A stretch of DNA of 64,000 nucleotides from an uncultured Phocaeicola sp. (GCA_944320885.1 CALUJE010000006.1:43502-107501); one strand, 5' to 3'; numbered from the stretch's first letter, positions 27,690 to 37,090 are shown. Numbers and translations are program-made. The notes: a model not told the origin generated them from the sequence alone.

Positions 27690-30600
27690 ATGAAAAATTT
27701 AATCACAACTTGTTTTGCACTTGGAATGACAGCAGCCAGTGCTTTCGCAGAAACTCCTTTATGGATGCGCGATGTAGCTATTTCTCCCAGCGGAAATGAA
27801 ATAGCCTTTTGTTATAAAGGAGACATTTACAAAGTAGCTGTCAACGGTGGAGAAGCCATACGGCTTACTACACAGGGTTCATACGAATCAAACCCAATAT
27901 GGTCGCCCGATGGCAAAAGTATTGCCTTTGCAAGTAACCGACACGGAAACTTTGACATATTCCTCATGTCATCCGAAGGTGGTGCAGCCCGTCGATTGAC
28001 CACTCATTCAACAAGCGAAATACCGACTGCATTCAGTCGCGACGGAAAATACGTACTGTTCACGGCAAGCATTCAAGATCCGGCAAGCAGTGCCTTGTAC
28101 CCTACTCCAACCATGAGTGAACTTTATAAGATTTCTGTCAATGGAGGACGCACGGAACAAGTATTGGCAACTCCTGCCGAAATGATATGTTTCAACAACA
28201 AAGGAGACAAGTTCCTTTATCAAGACCGCAAAGGAAGTGAAAACGAGTGGAGAAAACACCACACATCTTCCGTAACCCGTGATATCTGGCTCTATGACAG
28301 CAATACGAAGCAACATACCAACCTGACCAACCGTGCCGGAGAAGACCGCAATGCCGTTTTCTCTCCAGACAATCAGACGGTATATTTCCTGAGCGAACGT
28401 GACAGGAAATCCTTTAACGTATATGCTTTCCCGGTTAATAGTCCGAACGATGTAAAAGCCATCACTTCATTCAAGACACATCCAGTACGTTTCCTGTCAA
28501 TCAGCAATAACGGAACATTGTGCTATACTTACGACGGTGAAATCTATACCCGTAATGCATCCGGCAAACAACAGAAAGTAAAGATTGATCTGGTAAGAGA
28601 TGACGAAAACATTCCGGTAAGCATGACCTTCTCACGCGGACTGACTTCTGCCGTTCCTTCACCCGACGGAAAACAGGTAGCATTCATCGTACGTGGAGAA
28701 GTATTTGTTACTGCAACCGATTATAACACTACCAAACAGATAACCCATACTGTTGAGGCTGAAAACGGCTTATCATTCTCACCCGACAACAGAACCCTGG
28801 CATATGCCAGCGAACGCGGTGGAAACTGGGGATTGTATCTGGCCAAAATAACCCGTAAGGAGGATGCCAATTTCCCCAATGCAACGCTTATTGAAGAAGA
28901 AGCTCTCCTGCCGTCAACAAGTGTAGAAAGAACTTATCCTCAATTCTCACCCGACGGTAAGGAACTGGCATTTATCGAAGACAGAAACCGTTTGATGGTA
29001 GTAAATCTCAAAACCAAAAAAGTACGTCAAATCACCGACGGCTCTACATGGTATGGCACAGAAGGCGGATTTGATTATTCATGGTCGCCCGACGGCAAAT
29101 GGTTTACTATGGAAATCATCGGAAACAAGCACGATCCATATTCTGATATCGCTATCGTAAAAGCAGATGGCAGCGGCAAGGTATTCAACATTACCAACAG
29201 CGGATACTTTGACATGTCACCGAAATGGGTACTCGGCGGAAATGCAATTCTTTTCAAAAGCGAACGATTCGGTATGCGTAACCATGCATCATGGGGTTCA
29301 ATGAACGATGTGATGCTTGTCTTCATGAATCAGGATGCATACGACAAGTTCCGCTTAAACAAAGAAGACTACGCCCTGCAAAAAGAACTGGAAGCTGAAC
29401 AGAAAAAAGCTGCAGCCAAATCAAACGACAAAAAGGACGACAAGAAAGATAAAAAAGACAAGAAAGCCGACAAGGATTCCAAAGAAAACGAATCCAAAGG
29501 CATAGAGGTTGAGTTCAAGAACATGGAAGACCGCATTGTACGTCTCACTCCGAATTCATCACAACTGGCTTCTGCCATCCTCTCAAAAGACGGTGAGAAA
29601 CTTTATTATCTTTCATCATTCGAAGGAGGATACGATTTGTGGAAAATAGAACTCAGAACACGCAATACCACCAAACTCCAGAAAATGAATTCCGGATGGG
29701 CCGGTATGGATATGGACAAGAACGGAAATATCTTCATCCTCGGCAGTAACAATATCCAGAAACTTTCAGCAGCAGAAAGACTTCAGCCGGTCAGCTTCCA
29801 GGCTGAAATGAAGATGGATCTGGCTGCCGAACGTGCCTACATGTTCAATCATGTATACAAAGAAGAAAAGAAACGTTTCTACGAAACCGGAATGCACGGA
29901 GTTGACTGGGACAAGATGGCAGAAGCATACCGCAAGTTCCTTCCGCATATCAACAACAACTATGATTTCTCTGAATTACTGAGCGAATTGCTTGGTGAGC
30001 TGAATGTATCACATACCGGTTCTGGTTACCGTTCATCATCCAGAACTTCTACTGCAAACCTCGGATTGTTGTATGACTGGAATTATAACGGCAAGGGACT
30101 GAAGATTGCTGAAGTTATTGAAAAAGGTCCTTTCGATCGCAGCACAACAAAAGTAAAAGCCGGAAACATCATTGAGAAAATCAACGGTGAAGAAATTACT
30201 CCTCAAACCGACTTCTACGCAATGTTAAATAACCTCGAAGGCAAAAAGACTCTTATTTCATTCTATGATCCGGAAAGCAACCAGCGCTGGGATGAAGTAA
30301 TCAAGCCTATCAGCAACCAGAAGTTCAACGGTCTGCTGTATAACCGCTGGGTTAAACAGCGCGCTGCAGACGTAGAAAAATGGTCGAACGGACGCTTGGG
30401 ATATGTACACCTCGAATCAATGGACGATGAAAACTTCCGCAATGTATATTCAGACATTCTCGGCAAATACAACCACTGCGAAGGTATCGTTATTGATACA
30501 CGTTTCAACGGAGGCGGACGTCTGCATGAAGATGTTGAAGTGTTATTCAGCGGAGAAAAATATTTCACTCAGGTAGTACGCGGACGTGAAGCTTGCGATA

Positions 30601-30953
30601 TGCCAAGCCGCAGATGGAACAAACCGTCTATCATGCTTCAATGTGAAGCCAATTACTCCAATGCTCACGGTACTCCATGGGTATATAAGCACCGCAATTT
30701 AGGCAAGCTGGTAGGAGCACCGGTTCCCGGAACCATGACCAGCGTATCCTGGGTAACTCTTCAAGACCCGTCACTGTTCTTTGGTATTCCTATTGTAGGT
30801 TATCGTTTGCCGGACGGAAGCTATCTGGAAAACAAACAGCTCGAACCGGATATTAAGGTACTGAACAAACCGGAAACAATCATCAACGGTGAAGATATCC
30901 AGCTCAAAACTGCGGTAGAAGAACTGCTGAAAGAGCTTGACAGCCGGAAATGA
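27690..30953 (+). CDS. Secreted tricorn-type protease
   Basis: 1087 residues. A signal peptide (1-19, ends SAFA) is followed by PD40/WD40-like propeller repeats (WSPDGKSIAFAS, FSRDGKYVLFT, SPDNQTVYF, SWSPDGKWFT) over about 20-560. A lysine/aspartate-rich linker lies at about 572-605, more repeats follow, then a PDZ domain (about 795-860; GLKIAEVIEKGPFD) and an S41 serine peptidase domain (about 900-1065; GIVIDTRFNGGGRLHEDV). The nucleophile is presumably the serine in the GTMTSVSW stretch. Domain order matches tricorn core proteins. Acts in the periplasm by its signal. Confidence 0.88.
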   Translation: MKNLITTCFALGMTAASAFAETPLWMRDVAISPSGNEIAFCYKGDIYKVAVNGGEAIRLTTQGSYESNPIWSPDGKSIAFASNRHGNFDIFLMSSEGGAARRLTTHSTSEIPTAFSRDGKYVLFTASIQDPASSALYPTPTMSELYKISVNGGRTEQVLATPAEMICFNNKGDKFLYQDRKGSENEWRKHHTSSVTRDIWLYDSNTKQHTNLTNRAGEDRNAVFSPDNQTVYFLSERDRKSFNVYAFPVNSPNDVKAITSFKTHPVRFLSISNNGTLCYTYDGEIYTRNASGKQQKVKIDLVRDDENIPVSMTFSRGLTSAVPSPDGKQVAFIVRGEVFVTATDYNTTKQITHTVEAENGLSFSPDNRTLAYASERGGNWGLYLAKITRKEDANFPNATLIEEEALLPSTSVERTYPQFSPDGKELAFIEDRNRLMVVNLKTKKVRQITDGSTWYGTEGGFDYSWSPDGKWFTMEIIGNKHDPYSDIAIVKADGSGKVFNITNSGYFDMSPKWVLGGNAILFKSERFGMRNHASWGSMNDVMLVFMNQDAYDKFRLNKEDYALQKELEAEQKKAAAKSNDKKDDKKDKKDKKADKDSKENESKGIEVEFKNMEDRIVRLTPNSSQLASAILSKDGEKLYYLSSFEGGYDLWKIELRTRNTTKLQKMNSGWAGMDMDKNGNIFILGSNNIQKLSAAERLQPVSFQAEMKMDLAAERAYMFNHVYKEEKKRFYETGMHGVDWDKMAEAYRKFLPHINNNYDFSELLSELLGELNVSHTGSGYRSSSRTSTANLGLLYDWNYNGKGLKIAEVIEKGPFDRSTTKVKAGNIIEKINGEEITPQTDFYAMLNNLEGKKTLISFYDPESNQRWDEVIKPISNQKFNGLLYNRWVKQRAADVEKWSNGRLGYVHLESMDDENFRNVYSDILGKYNHCEGIVIDTRFNGGGRLHEDVEVLFSGEKYFTQVVRGREACDMPSRRWNKPSIMLQCEANYSNAHGTPWVYKHRNLGKLVGAPVPGTMTSVSWVTLQDPSLFFGIPIVGYRLPDGSYLENKQLEPDIKVLNKPETIINGEDIQLKTAVEELLKELDSRK

Positions 30954-30960
30954 TAGCTTT

Positions 30961-30997
30961 TATATTAAGGCTGTAAATGTTAAACAGCCTTAATATA
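30961..30997 (+). terminator. 14-bp hairpin, no T tract
   Basis: TATATTAAGGCTGT (30961-30974) pairs perfectly with 30984-30997, 9-base loop. It lies right after the protease stop. No T run follows, so it may be an mRNA 3'-end stabiliser rather than an intrinsic terminator. Confidence 0.55.
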
Positions 30998-31031
30998 TAT
31001 CGATATTAATGGTAAACATCATGAAAAAGAA

Positions 31032-31039
31032 TAAATTTG
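31032..31039 (+). promoter_or_regulatory. -7 box TAAATTTG inside a GGTAAAC/GTTTACC palindrome
   Basis: TAAATTTG lies inside an inverted repeat GGTAAAC (31011-31017) / GTTTACC (31039-31045), a possible operator. The gene start is at 31106, giving a leader of roughly 60 bases. Confidence 0.45.
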
Positions 31040-31105
31040 TTTACCAAAAGCAATAACATAACTTATTGCAATAATATTTAACTATTAAAACAATTCAAGA
31101 AAAAC

Positions 31106-31540
31106 ATGAAAACAAGAGATTTAGTCATTGAAACGTTGAAAAAAATAGGCTGCCAGCCGGAGGTTGATGATAAAGACAATATTTGCTTCAAATATCAGGG
31201 AGAATCAATGTATGTTTCTGCCGACAACAATTTCAAATTCGTTACCATTTGGGATCCATGGTGGATTGTAATGGATTTAAAAGACCAGGATGCAAACTTG
31301 CTGAAAGAAGCAATCAATATGGTAAACATTGACATGCCGTTGGCACACATCGTTTATTCTATCGATGAAGAAAACGGAAAGTTAGGAGTTCATACACGTT
31401 GCGATTCTGTATTCATCGACGAACTTCCCCAACTTGAAGAATTAACCAAATCATTAATGGAACATTTCTTCATCGCACACGACCGTCTGAAAGGCGCATT
31501 TGCTTACCTGAAAAAACGTCAGGAACAGCCGTTGAACTGA
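31106..31540 (+). CDS. YbjN-like protein
   Basis: 144 residues. An alpha/beta protein without signal peptide. CFKYQGESMYVSADNNFKFVTIWDPWW, the two-helix part (LLKEAINMVN) and the second sheet (HIVYSIDEENGKLGVHTRCDS) resemble the YbjN / type III chaperone-like fold. Function is unknown; YbjN proteins have been tied to motility and stress in enterobacteria. A strong terminator follows. Confidence 0.55.
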   Translation: MKTRDLVIETLKKIGCQPEVDDKDNICFKYQGESMYVSADNNFKFVTIWDPWWIVMDLKDQDANLLKEAINMVNIDMPLAHIVYSIDEENGKLGVHTRCDSVFIDELPQLEELTKSLMEHFFIAHDRLKGAFAYLKKRQEQPLN

Positions 31541-31564
31541 TATCAGCCATAACTGACTGACAAC

Positions 31565-31611
31565 AAAAGAACGCAAAAACAACGTAAAGGCCGTTGAGTT
31601 TGCGTTCTTTT
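31565..31611 (+). terminator. 13-bp hairpin with T tract
   Basis: AAAAGAACGCAAA (31565-31577) pairs with TTTGCGTTCTTTT (31599-31611), with a nested AACG/CGTT stem in the loop, then TTTG. Separates the YbjN-like gene from the convergent FadL-type gene. Confidence 0.8.
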
Positions 31612-31702
31612 TGTTTCCTTCCAGATATAAAGAAAGCAGATTATTGCATCTTTACCTGCAACAACCTGCTCCTGACAAAACTGTCAATATACTAACTCAA
31701 AA

Positions 31703-33268
31703 TTAAAAGCGATAACCTAATGTAAGCAAGGCACGGTGGTTATTGCGTGTTACCTTGGCCACCGGATCGGGCTCGTCAAATATCAAATTGGAATATGGAT
31801 GAAAGTCTGCTTTCTGATTGGTATATACGTATGCCAAATCAGTATAGAAGCTTCCGAAACGAAGTCCCAATCCCAGCGTAATGTTATGCGCAGCATAATT
31901 ATTCATAAAGTCAATATCCGTACGCGTTCCTATCGGATCATTAAATTTGTAGGCATTCTTGTCATACAAAGCTCCTATGTAATTATATCCGGCACGCAGG
32001 CTGATATCTTCAAACAGTTTTGCTTCCACACCCATGCGGAATGAGCTCACACCTTTCAAATCTTCCTTGATAGTCTGGTTGTTGGCACTCATATCATAAT
32101 TGGCGGGGTCGCTGAACTTTGCCGAAGAGTAATCGGCATATTCATATTCGGCATCCAGAGCCACACTCTGTCCTATCGTATAGCCGGCACTAATATTAAA
32201 TTTCCACGGAGTACGCAGATTATATTCATACGACTCGTCATAGCCGGAGTTACGTGTATCTGCCGTAATACGCTGTCCTTCCGTTCCCAGCATCGTCATG
32301 CGTGCAGAGAATACATCACGCAGGTTATACCATGTTGGGGTATGGATGGCCAATCCGATACGAAGCGGAGAATATTCAAACGGACGGAATATCACACCAA
32401 ATTTGGCATCAATACCCGAACCGTCTGTACGATACCAGTTCTCCAGCAACATGGATGCCGCATACTGTCCCTGGTCATCCTCCGCATACAGGTTCTCACC
32501 GAATGACGAATATCTGGAAAAGTCCACGTCATATGCACCGATTGTAAGTCCCAGATATACACGGTCGTTCAGATTACATGACAAGTTGAAATCATAAGCA
32601 TAGATACCTCCTTTGTTTTCACCACGGAAATACGTTCTGTCGGAATTCCATCCATAAAAGTCATTCTCACCTTCGCCCGTAAGCAGTCCGGTAAGTCCTC
32701 CCATTACGTTAAGCCATCCGAAATTCACATTCTTGTACGGGTTCTTCTCCTGAAGCATGTTGTTGAAATCATCAGCAGTAACTCCCGATGCCCATAATGA
32801 AGCTGCCATGTTCTGTGAATATGAGTTACCGTTTACCGGTCCTTCCATGGTAAAGTTATCATAGAAGTTGTTTGCCTTACGGTAACTGAATCCGAAGTTT
32901 ACATATCGCAATGTAGTTCTGTTGCCCAACTTGCTGGAATAGACAAAGCCTAACTGGTCGAAAGAAAACTTGGATACCTTGTCTTTATGTGTCTCATTAT
33001 TGAATGTCGACTTACTGCTTGGATTATACCATCCCAAAGTCATGGCTATATCACTGCTACGATACAGTCCTATACCGGCCGGATTCGTACTCATTGTAGA
33101 TATATCGGCTCCCAAGGCACTCATGGCACCTCCCATTCCCACGAACCGCGCGGTACCGTTAAGCTGATTCTCCATCACAGTACCCGCATTATAAGATGTC
33201 TGTGCCTGAACAGCCAGTGCCAGACATCCGGCACAGGCTGCTATATAATAGCGTTTTCTGTTTTTCAT
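31703..33268 (-). CDS. OmpP1/FadL-type outer membrane transporter
   Basis: 521 residues from ATG 33268 (an alternative ATG at 33277 adds three residues). A signal peptide ends AVQAQ. The mature N-terminus has GTARFVGMGGAMSALGADISTMSTNPAGIGLYR, with the NPA-type hatch motif of FadL/TodX hydrophobic transporters. The rest is antiparallel barrel strands ending LTLGYRF. Substrates of Bacteroidetes members are unknown; the family imports hydrophobic compounds elsewhere. Preceded in the same transcription unit by the Ser/Asn/Arg-rich secreted protein, 38 bases upstream. Confidence 0.85.
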   Translation of the reverse strand: MKNRKRYYIAACAGCLALAVQAQTSYNAGTVMENQLNGTARFVGMGGAMSALGADISTMSTNPAGIGLYRSSDIAMTLGWYNPSSKSTFNNETHKDKVSKFSFDQLGFVYSSKLGNRTTLRYVNFGFSYRKANNFYDNFTMEGPVNGNSYSQNMAASLWASGVTADDFNNMLQEKNPYKNVNFGWLNVMGGLTGLLTGEGENDFYGWNSDRTYFRGENKGGIYAYDFNLSCNLNDRVYLGLTIGAYDVDFSRYSSFGENLYAEDDQGQYAASMLLENWYRTDGSGIDAKFGVIFRPFEYSPLRIGLAIHTPTWYNLRDVFSARMTMLGTEGQRITADTRNSGYDESYEYNLRTPWKFNISAGYTIGQSVALDAEYEYADYSSAKFSDPANYDMSANNQTIKEDLKGVSSFRMGVEAKLFEDISLRAGYNYIGALYDKNAYKFNDPIGTRTDIDFMNNYAAHNITLGLGLRFGSFYTDLAYVYTNQKADFHPYSNLIFDEPDPVAKVTRNNHRALLTLGYRF

Positions 33269-33306
33269 ATACATCATTGTCTTTTAATTATAAACTACTG
33301 TATCCA

Positions 33307-34545
33307 TTAACGACGGCCTCGTGAATTTCCTCCACCACCAGTACCAACCGATCTGCGGACAGAACCTCCCGAACCGGAATTGAACGAACTTCTGTCAAAC
33401 GAAGATCTTTCTACTCTTTGAGTATTCTCGCTCCGTGAAGGACGGGTGTTGGTATTGACTCTCGTACTGCTCGGACGATTGTATTCCAGACTGTGCGGTC
33501 GGCTGCTCGGACGAATGTACGAAGAGCTGTTGCGTGTCGTAGAAGTACCACTGTTGTTCACCCTAAACTGATTACGCAGGTTGCGTGAATAAGTGTTTCT
33601 TACCGACGATGACTGCGAATTATTAGACGGACGTACCACCCGTGTCGGATTTCCTGAAGTACGTATGCCACCGAAACTCTGTCTGTTCAATGAAGTTCCC
33701 GTAGTCACACCCGTTCCGTTGTTTCTTGAAGCAGAACCTTTCCAGTCTGAACGATTACCTGTTGTACCAACCACTCTGTTGGCAGCTCCCCGCCAGTCTT
33801 CGCGACGGAAACCGTTGTCACGCGGCGCAGGACGGTAACTTACATGTCCTCCACCATACCATGGATGATAATAATGCGGATGATAATAATGTCCGTAATG
33901 CCATCCCCAGTGAGAAGCTCCCCAATAGCATCCCCATCCATAGTAGAACGGGTCATCCCAATACCAGTGATTATATCTCCACCACGGGTCATAACGCCAG
34001 TCCCACCATAATGAATTTGTATACGACGGGAACACATAGGCATACATACCGTCATCGTATATATTCCAGTCCCATGACGGGAAAGGCCCTATTCCGTATA
34101 CCAGGTCCCAATATAGCGGACTGCTTACCGGAATAGCATAAGCAGGGTCACGGAAACGAATTAGTCGCACGGCATATTCATAGTCAGCCTGTGAGCCGTT
34201 AAACTCATTTACCCAATGTCCCGGCAAATCACTGTCAGCACGTTCGTCTATATACAAAGTATCATTTTTCACAGAAAACTCATTCTTTCCTGCAGAAAAC
34301 TCACGGCGGTTATACTCATCAATGTCACGTACACGCCCTGTATAGTCACGTACAACAACCGTACTGACTCCCTTGTTATCCGTAGATGATAATTTACTAT
34401 CGGTTGTTCCCTTTGCTACAGTATCTACCTTTTCAGTCTTTTTCTGCTTTTTGGGAACAAAATAAATATCATCACCCGGATCCTGTGCCATAGCCATCCA
34501 TGGCAACACACCCAGCATTAACGATAGTAAAATTGTCTTTTTCAT
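33307..34545 (-). CDS. Secreted Ser/Asn/Arg-rich protein of unknown function
   Basis: 412 residues. Signal peptide ends AMAQ. Three parts: a polar N-terminus (about 20-130); a Trp/Tyr/His-rich central part (about 135-245; WWDWRYDPWWRYNHWYWDDP, then WGWHYGHYYHPHYYHP) that could bind metal or sugar; and a low-complexity Ser/Asn/Thr/Arg-rich tail to the end (SSGGSVRRS-like). It is not recognised as a known family. Co-transcription with the FadL-type gene suggests an envelope role. Own -7 box at 34597-34590. Confidence 0.7.
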   Translation of the reverse strand: MKKTILLSLMLGVLPWMAMAQDPGDDIYFVPKKQKKTEKVDTVAKGTTDSKLSSTDNKGVSTVVVRDYTGRVRDIDEYNRREFSAGKNEFSVKNDTLYIDERADSDLPGHWVNEFNGSQADYEYAVRLIRFRDPAYAIPVSSPLYWDLVYGIGPFPSWDWNIYDDGMYAYVFPSYTNSLWWDWRYDPWWRYNHWYWDDPFYYGWGCYWGASHWGWHYGHYYHPHYYHPWYGGGHVSYRPAPRDNGFRREDWRGAANRVVGTTGNRSDWKGSASRNNGTGVTTGTSLNRQSFGGIRTSGNPTRVVRPSNNSQSSSVRNTYSRNLRNQFRVNNSGTSTTRNSSSYIRPSSRPHSLEYNRPSSTRVNTNTRPSRSENTQRVERSSFDRSSFNSGSGGSVRRSVGTGGGGNSRGRR

Positions 34546-34589
34546 ATGTTATATCTCCATATTTTGAATATTATCCACTAATTCTGATG

Positions 34590-34597
34590 CAAAGATA
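34590..34597 (-). promoter_or_regulatory. -7 box TATCTTTG
   Basis: Minus-strand TATCTTTG, 45 bases upstream of the secreted protein start at 34545, in the 323-base spacer shared with glsA. The spacer also holds the hairpin at 34622-34652; nothing else was seen in it. Confidence 0.6.
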
Positions 34598-34621
34598 AAA
34601 AGCTTTTTATAGCAAAAGGGA

Positions 34622-34652
34622 GGATTTTCCCTATTTGTAGGTAGGGAAATCC
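34622..34652. repeat. Bulged hairpin in divergent spacer
   Basis: GGATTTTCCCTA (34622-34633) faces TAGGGAAATCC (34642-34652), an 11-bp stem with one bulged T. It lies between the secreted-protein promoter and glsA. A possible operator or structured upstream element. Confidence 0.4.
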
Positions 34653-34868
34653 CTTTATTTTACCCTTTCCAGACATCATCCTGTTTATTTTCCTGAACAA
34701 GACAAAAAATAAATAAAACCATGCTTTACTCCTGCCGCAACACGGAATCATAAATCCGATAAATCCTCATATTTTTCTCCCTTCATATTTGTAGAAAAAA
34801 CTTTGGTCATCTCAATATTTTTTATGAATATTGCAACATATATCTTAAAATCTAAACCATATTATTCC

Positions 34869-35780
34869 ATGAACTATCAACAAATTCTTGAAGATATCTA
34901 CGATGAAATAAAGCCCTATGCCCATCAGGGTAAAGTAGCCGACTATATTCCGGCTCTGGCTAAGGTCAATCCCGACCAGTTCGGCATATGCATCACTACC
35001 ATCAAGGGCGATACTTATACACTGGGGCAGGTAGATACTCCTTTTTCCATTCAAAGTATCACCAAAGTTTTTTCTCTGGCATATTCTTTCAGTATTCTGG
35101 GCGACATGCTCTGGCAAAGAGTCGGTAAAGAGCCCTCAGGTACGGCATTCAATTCACTCATACAACTTGAAGTGGAAAACATACCCCGCAATCCTTTCAT
35201 CAATGCAGGAGCCATTGTTGTAGCCGACACATTGCTGTCACACCTCAAATCGCCGGAAGAAGATTACCTTGAGTTTGTACGCACCATCAGCGGAAATCCC
35301 AGGATTGACTATAACCGTGAAGTCGCAGCATCCGAAAAGGAAAAAGGATATCTGAATACGGCCATTGCCAACCTGCTGAAATATCATGGGAATCTCAACA
35401 ATGACATTGATGATGTGCTGCGTTTTTATTTCCTGCAGTGCTCCATAGAGATGAGTTGCCGTGACTTGTCAAAGGCATTTCTACCGTTTGCCAACCACAA
35501 ATGTGCCTTCCATTTCGGAAATGTCCATCTCACAGCCTCACAGGTAAAACGTATCAATGCCATCATGCAGACATGCGGTTTTTATGACGAAGCCGGAGAA
35601 TTTTCTTATCTGGTAGGCCTCCCGGGAAAGAGCGGTGTGGGCGGAGGTATCAATGCCGTATATCCCGGAAGATATTCCGTTGCCGTATGGAGTCCGCGCC
35701 TGAACTCCAAGGGAAACTCCGTAATGGGCATCAAGGCACTGGAACTGCTTACGACACGTACCCGCGAATCTATTTTCTGA
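34869..35780 (+). CDS. glsA: Glutaminase A
   Basis: 303 residues from ATG 34869. Hydrolyses glutamine to glutamate and ammonia. The beta-lactamase-like serine fold is shown by SIQSITKVFSLAYS (S-x-x-K nucleophile motif near 65), NPFINAGAI near 110, the NREVAASE stretch and VGLPGKSGVGGGINAVYPG near 255. Length is typical. In gut bacteria these enzymes also support acid resistance. Monocistronic. The start is chosen because upstream in-frame codons are rare start types. Confidence 0.93.
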   Translation: MNYQQILEDIYDEIKPYAHQGKVADYIPALAKVNPDQFGICITTIKGDTYTLGQVDTPFSIQSITKVFSLAYSFSILGDMLWQRVGKEPSGTAFNSLIQLEVENIPRNPFINAGAIVVADTLLSHLKSPEEDYLEFVRTISGNPRIDYNREVAASEKEKGYLNTAIANLLKYHGNLNNDIDDVLRFYFLQCSIEMSCRDLSKAFLPFANHKCAFHFGNVHLTASQVKRINAIMQTCGFYDEAGEFSYLVGLPGKSGVGGGINAVYPGRYSVAVWSPRLNSKGNSVMGIKALELLTTRTRESIF

Positions 35781-35810
35781 CCGGAATCCGCAAGGGTAAA
35801 AAATCCTCGT

Positions 35811-35850
35811 GATGTTTTTTATTTTTATAAGTTATCAAAATAAAAACATC
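35811..35850 (+). terminator. AT-rich hairpin after glsA
   Basis: GATGTTTTTTATTTT (35811-35825) faces AAAATAAAAACATC (35837-35850), a stem of about 14 bp with one extra T. It lies 31 bases after the glsA stop. Confidence 0.6.
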
Positions 35851-35869
35851 CGATATAAATTTTTCAGTC

Positions 35870-35943
35870 ATAAGTTATAAAACTGGTCATTTATAGCCAT
35901 AAAAATAAAATCATCGGCCATGAATCGCAGTTTTATAACTTAT
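35870..35943. repeat. ATAAGTTAT inverted-repeat element, copy 1
   Basis: ATAAGTTATAAAACTG (35870-35885) is the perfect inverse of 35928-35943. Between them lie GTCATTTATA and AAAATCATCGGCC. In reverse orientation a related element lies at 62089-62179. The position downstream of glsA suggests a 3'-end function. Confidence 0.6.
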
Positions 35944-35986
35944 TATTTTTTTCCATTCTCCACAATATTCCATTTTCCGCTTATCT

Positions 35987-36186
35987 TTTGCCTCTCCACT
36001 CGCCTTTCACTATCTTTTGATAAGATGCGCGATTCGGTTCGGGATAGCCAATCGAAAAACTTTGTTTTTCATTTGCCTCTCCACTCACCTTTCACTATCT
36101 TTTAATAAGACAGGATGCGGTTCGGGATAGTCAATCGAAAAACTTTGTTTTTCATTTGCCTCTCCACTCACCTTTCACTATCTTTG
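35987..36186 (+). repeat. Tandem promoter-module repeat, 2.4 units
   Basis: Units of 83-85 bp. Each has TTTG, exactly 20 bases, then TATCTTTK-like box: 35987/36011, 36072/36096 and 36155/36179. Shared text includes CCTCTCCACTC, GGTTCGGGATAG and CAATCGAAAAACTTTG. The first two boxes read TATCTTTT and only the third TATCTTTG. A cognate module lies at 49856-49947. Confidence 0.8.
36155..36186 (+). promoter_or_regulatory. Consensus promoter TTTG-N20-TATCTTTG
   Basis: TTTG at 36155-36158 and TATCTTTG at 36179-36186 have the spacing of the Bacteroidetes -33/-7 promoter. The start codon of prmA is 35 bases downstream. Confidence 0.75.
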
Positions 36187-36220
36187 AAGCCGGAAATCAT
36201 CATATTTTTATACTGAAATC

Positions 36221-37066
36221 ATGAAATATCTAAAAGTAACCTTCCATCCGACCCCTTGCACCGAAACAGTCAACGACGTGCTTTCTGCATTATGCGCAGA
36301 CATCGGGTTCGAAAGTTTTGTCAATATAGACAACGGAATAGAAGCTTACATACAAACCGGCTTGTATGACGAGAACGCTCTAAAAGACATATTAAACAAC
36401 TTCCCCATAGCCGACACGGACATCCCGTTTGAAGTAACGCCTATGGAAGACAAGAACTGGAACGAGGAATGGGAAAAGAATTTCTTCCAGCCTATCGTCA
36501 TCGACAACCGTTGCGTAATTCACAGCACATTCCACAAAGATGTGCCTCAGGCAGAATATGACATTGTCATCAATCCGCAAATGGCCTTCGGAACAGGACA
36601 TCACGAGACTACCAGTCTCATACTCGGAGAGCTGCTCGATGCCGACCTGAAAGGAAAATCCGTACTCGACATGGGATGCGGAACCTCCATCCTGGCTATC
36701 CTTGCTGCCATGCGGGGAGCATATCCGCTGACAGCCATTGACATTGATGACTGGTGCGTAAACAATTCGAGAGACAACATAGCCCTGAATCATGTAGAAG
36801 GAATAGAAGTGATGCTTGGTGACGCCTCACTCCTCAAAGGCATGCAACCTTTTGATATTATCATTGCCAACATAAACCGTAACATCCTGCTGGCCGACAT
36901 GAAGCACTATGCCGCATGCATGCACAAGGATTCAGAAATTTACATGAGCGGATTTTACGTACAGGATATCCCCTACATCCGTGAAGAAGGAGAACGGCTG
37001 GGTATGGAGTTCATCCACCATAAGGAGAAAAACAACTGGGCAGCCGTAAAACTGCGTATGAAATAA
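36221..37066 (+). CDS. prmA: Ribosomal protein L11 methyltransferase
   Basis: 281 residues. SAM-dependent trimethylation of ribosomal protein L11. Motifs: DKNWNEEWEKNFFQPI near 85, PQMAFGTGHHETT near 120, VLDMGCGTSILAILAA near 150 and IIANINRNILL near 215, all PrmA hallmarks. Monocistronic, behind the repeat-borne promoter. Confidence 0.94.
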   Translation: MKYLKVTFHPTPCTETVNDVLSALCADIGFESFVNIDNGIEAYIQTGLYDENALKDILNNFPIADTDIPFEVTPMEDKNWNEEWEKNFFQPIVIDNRCVIHSTFHKDVPQAEYDIVINPQMAFGTGHHETTSLILGELLDADLKGKSVLDMGCGTSILAILAAMRGAYPLTAIDIDDWCVNNSRDNIALNHVEGIEVMLGDASLLKGMQPFDIIIANINRNILLADMKHYAACMHKDSEIYMSGFYVQDIPYIREEGERLGMEFIHHKEKNNWAAVKLRMK

Positions 37067-37090
37067 CACAACAATCTGACATTATATGCC

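Noticed and set aside
35987..36186. Regular repeats considered as a CRISPR array
   Set aside because: Units are 83-85 bp with near-identical whole text, no short repeat-spacer pattern and no cas genes.
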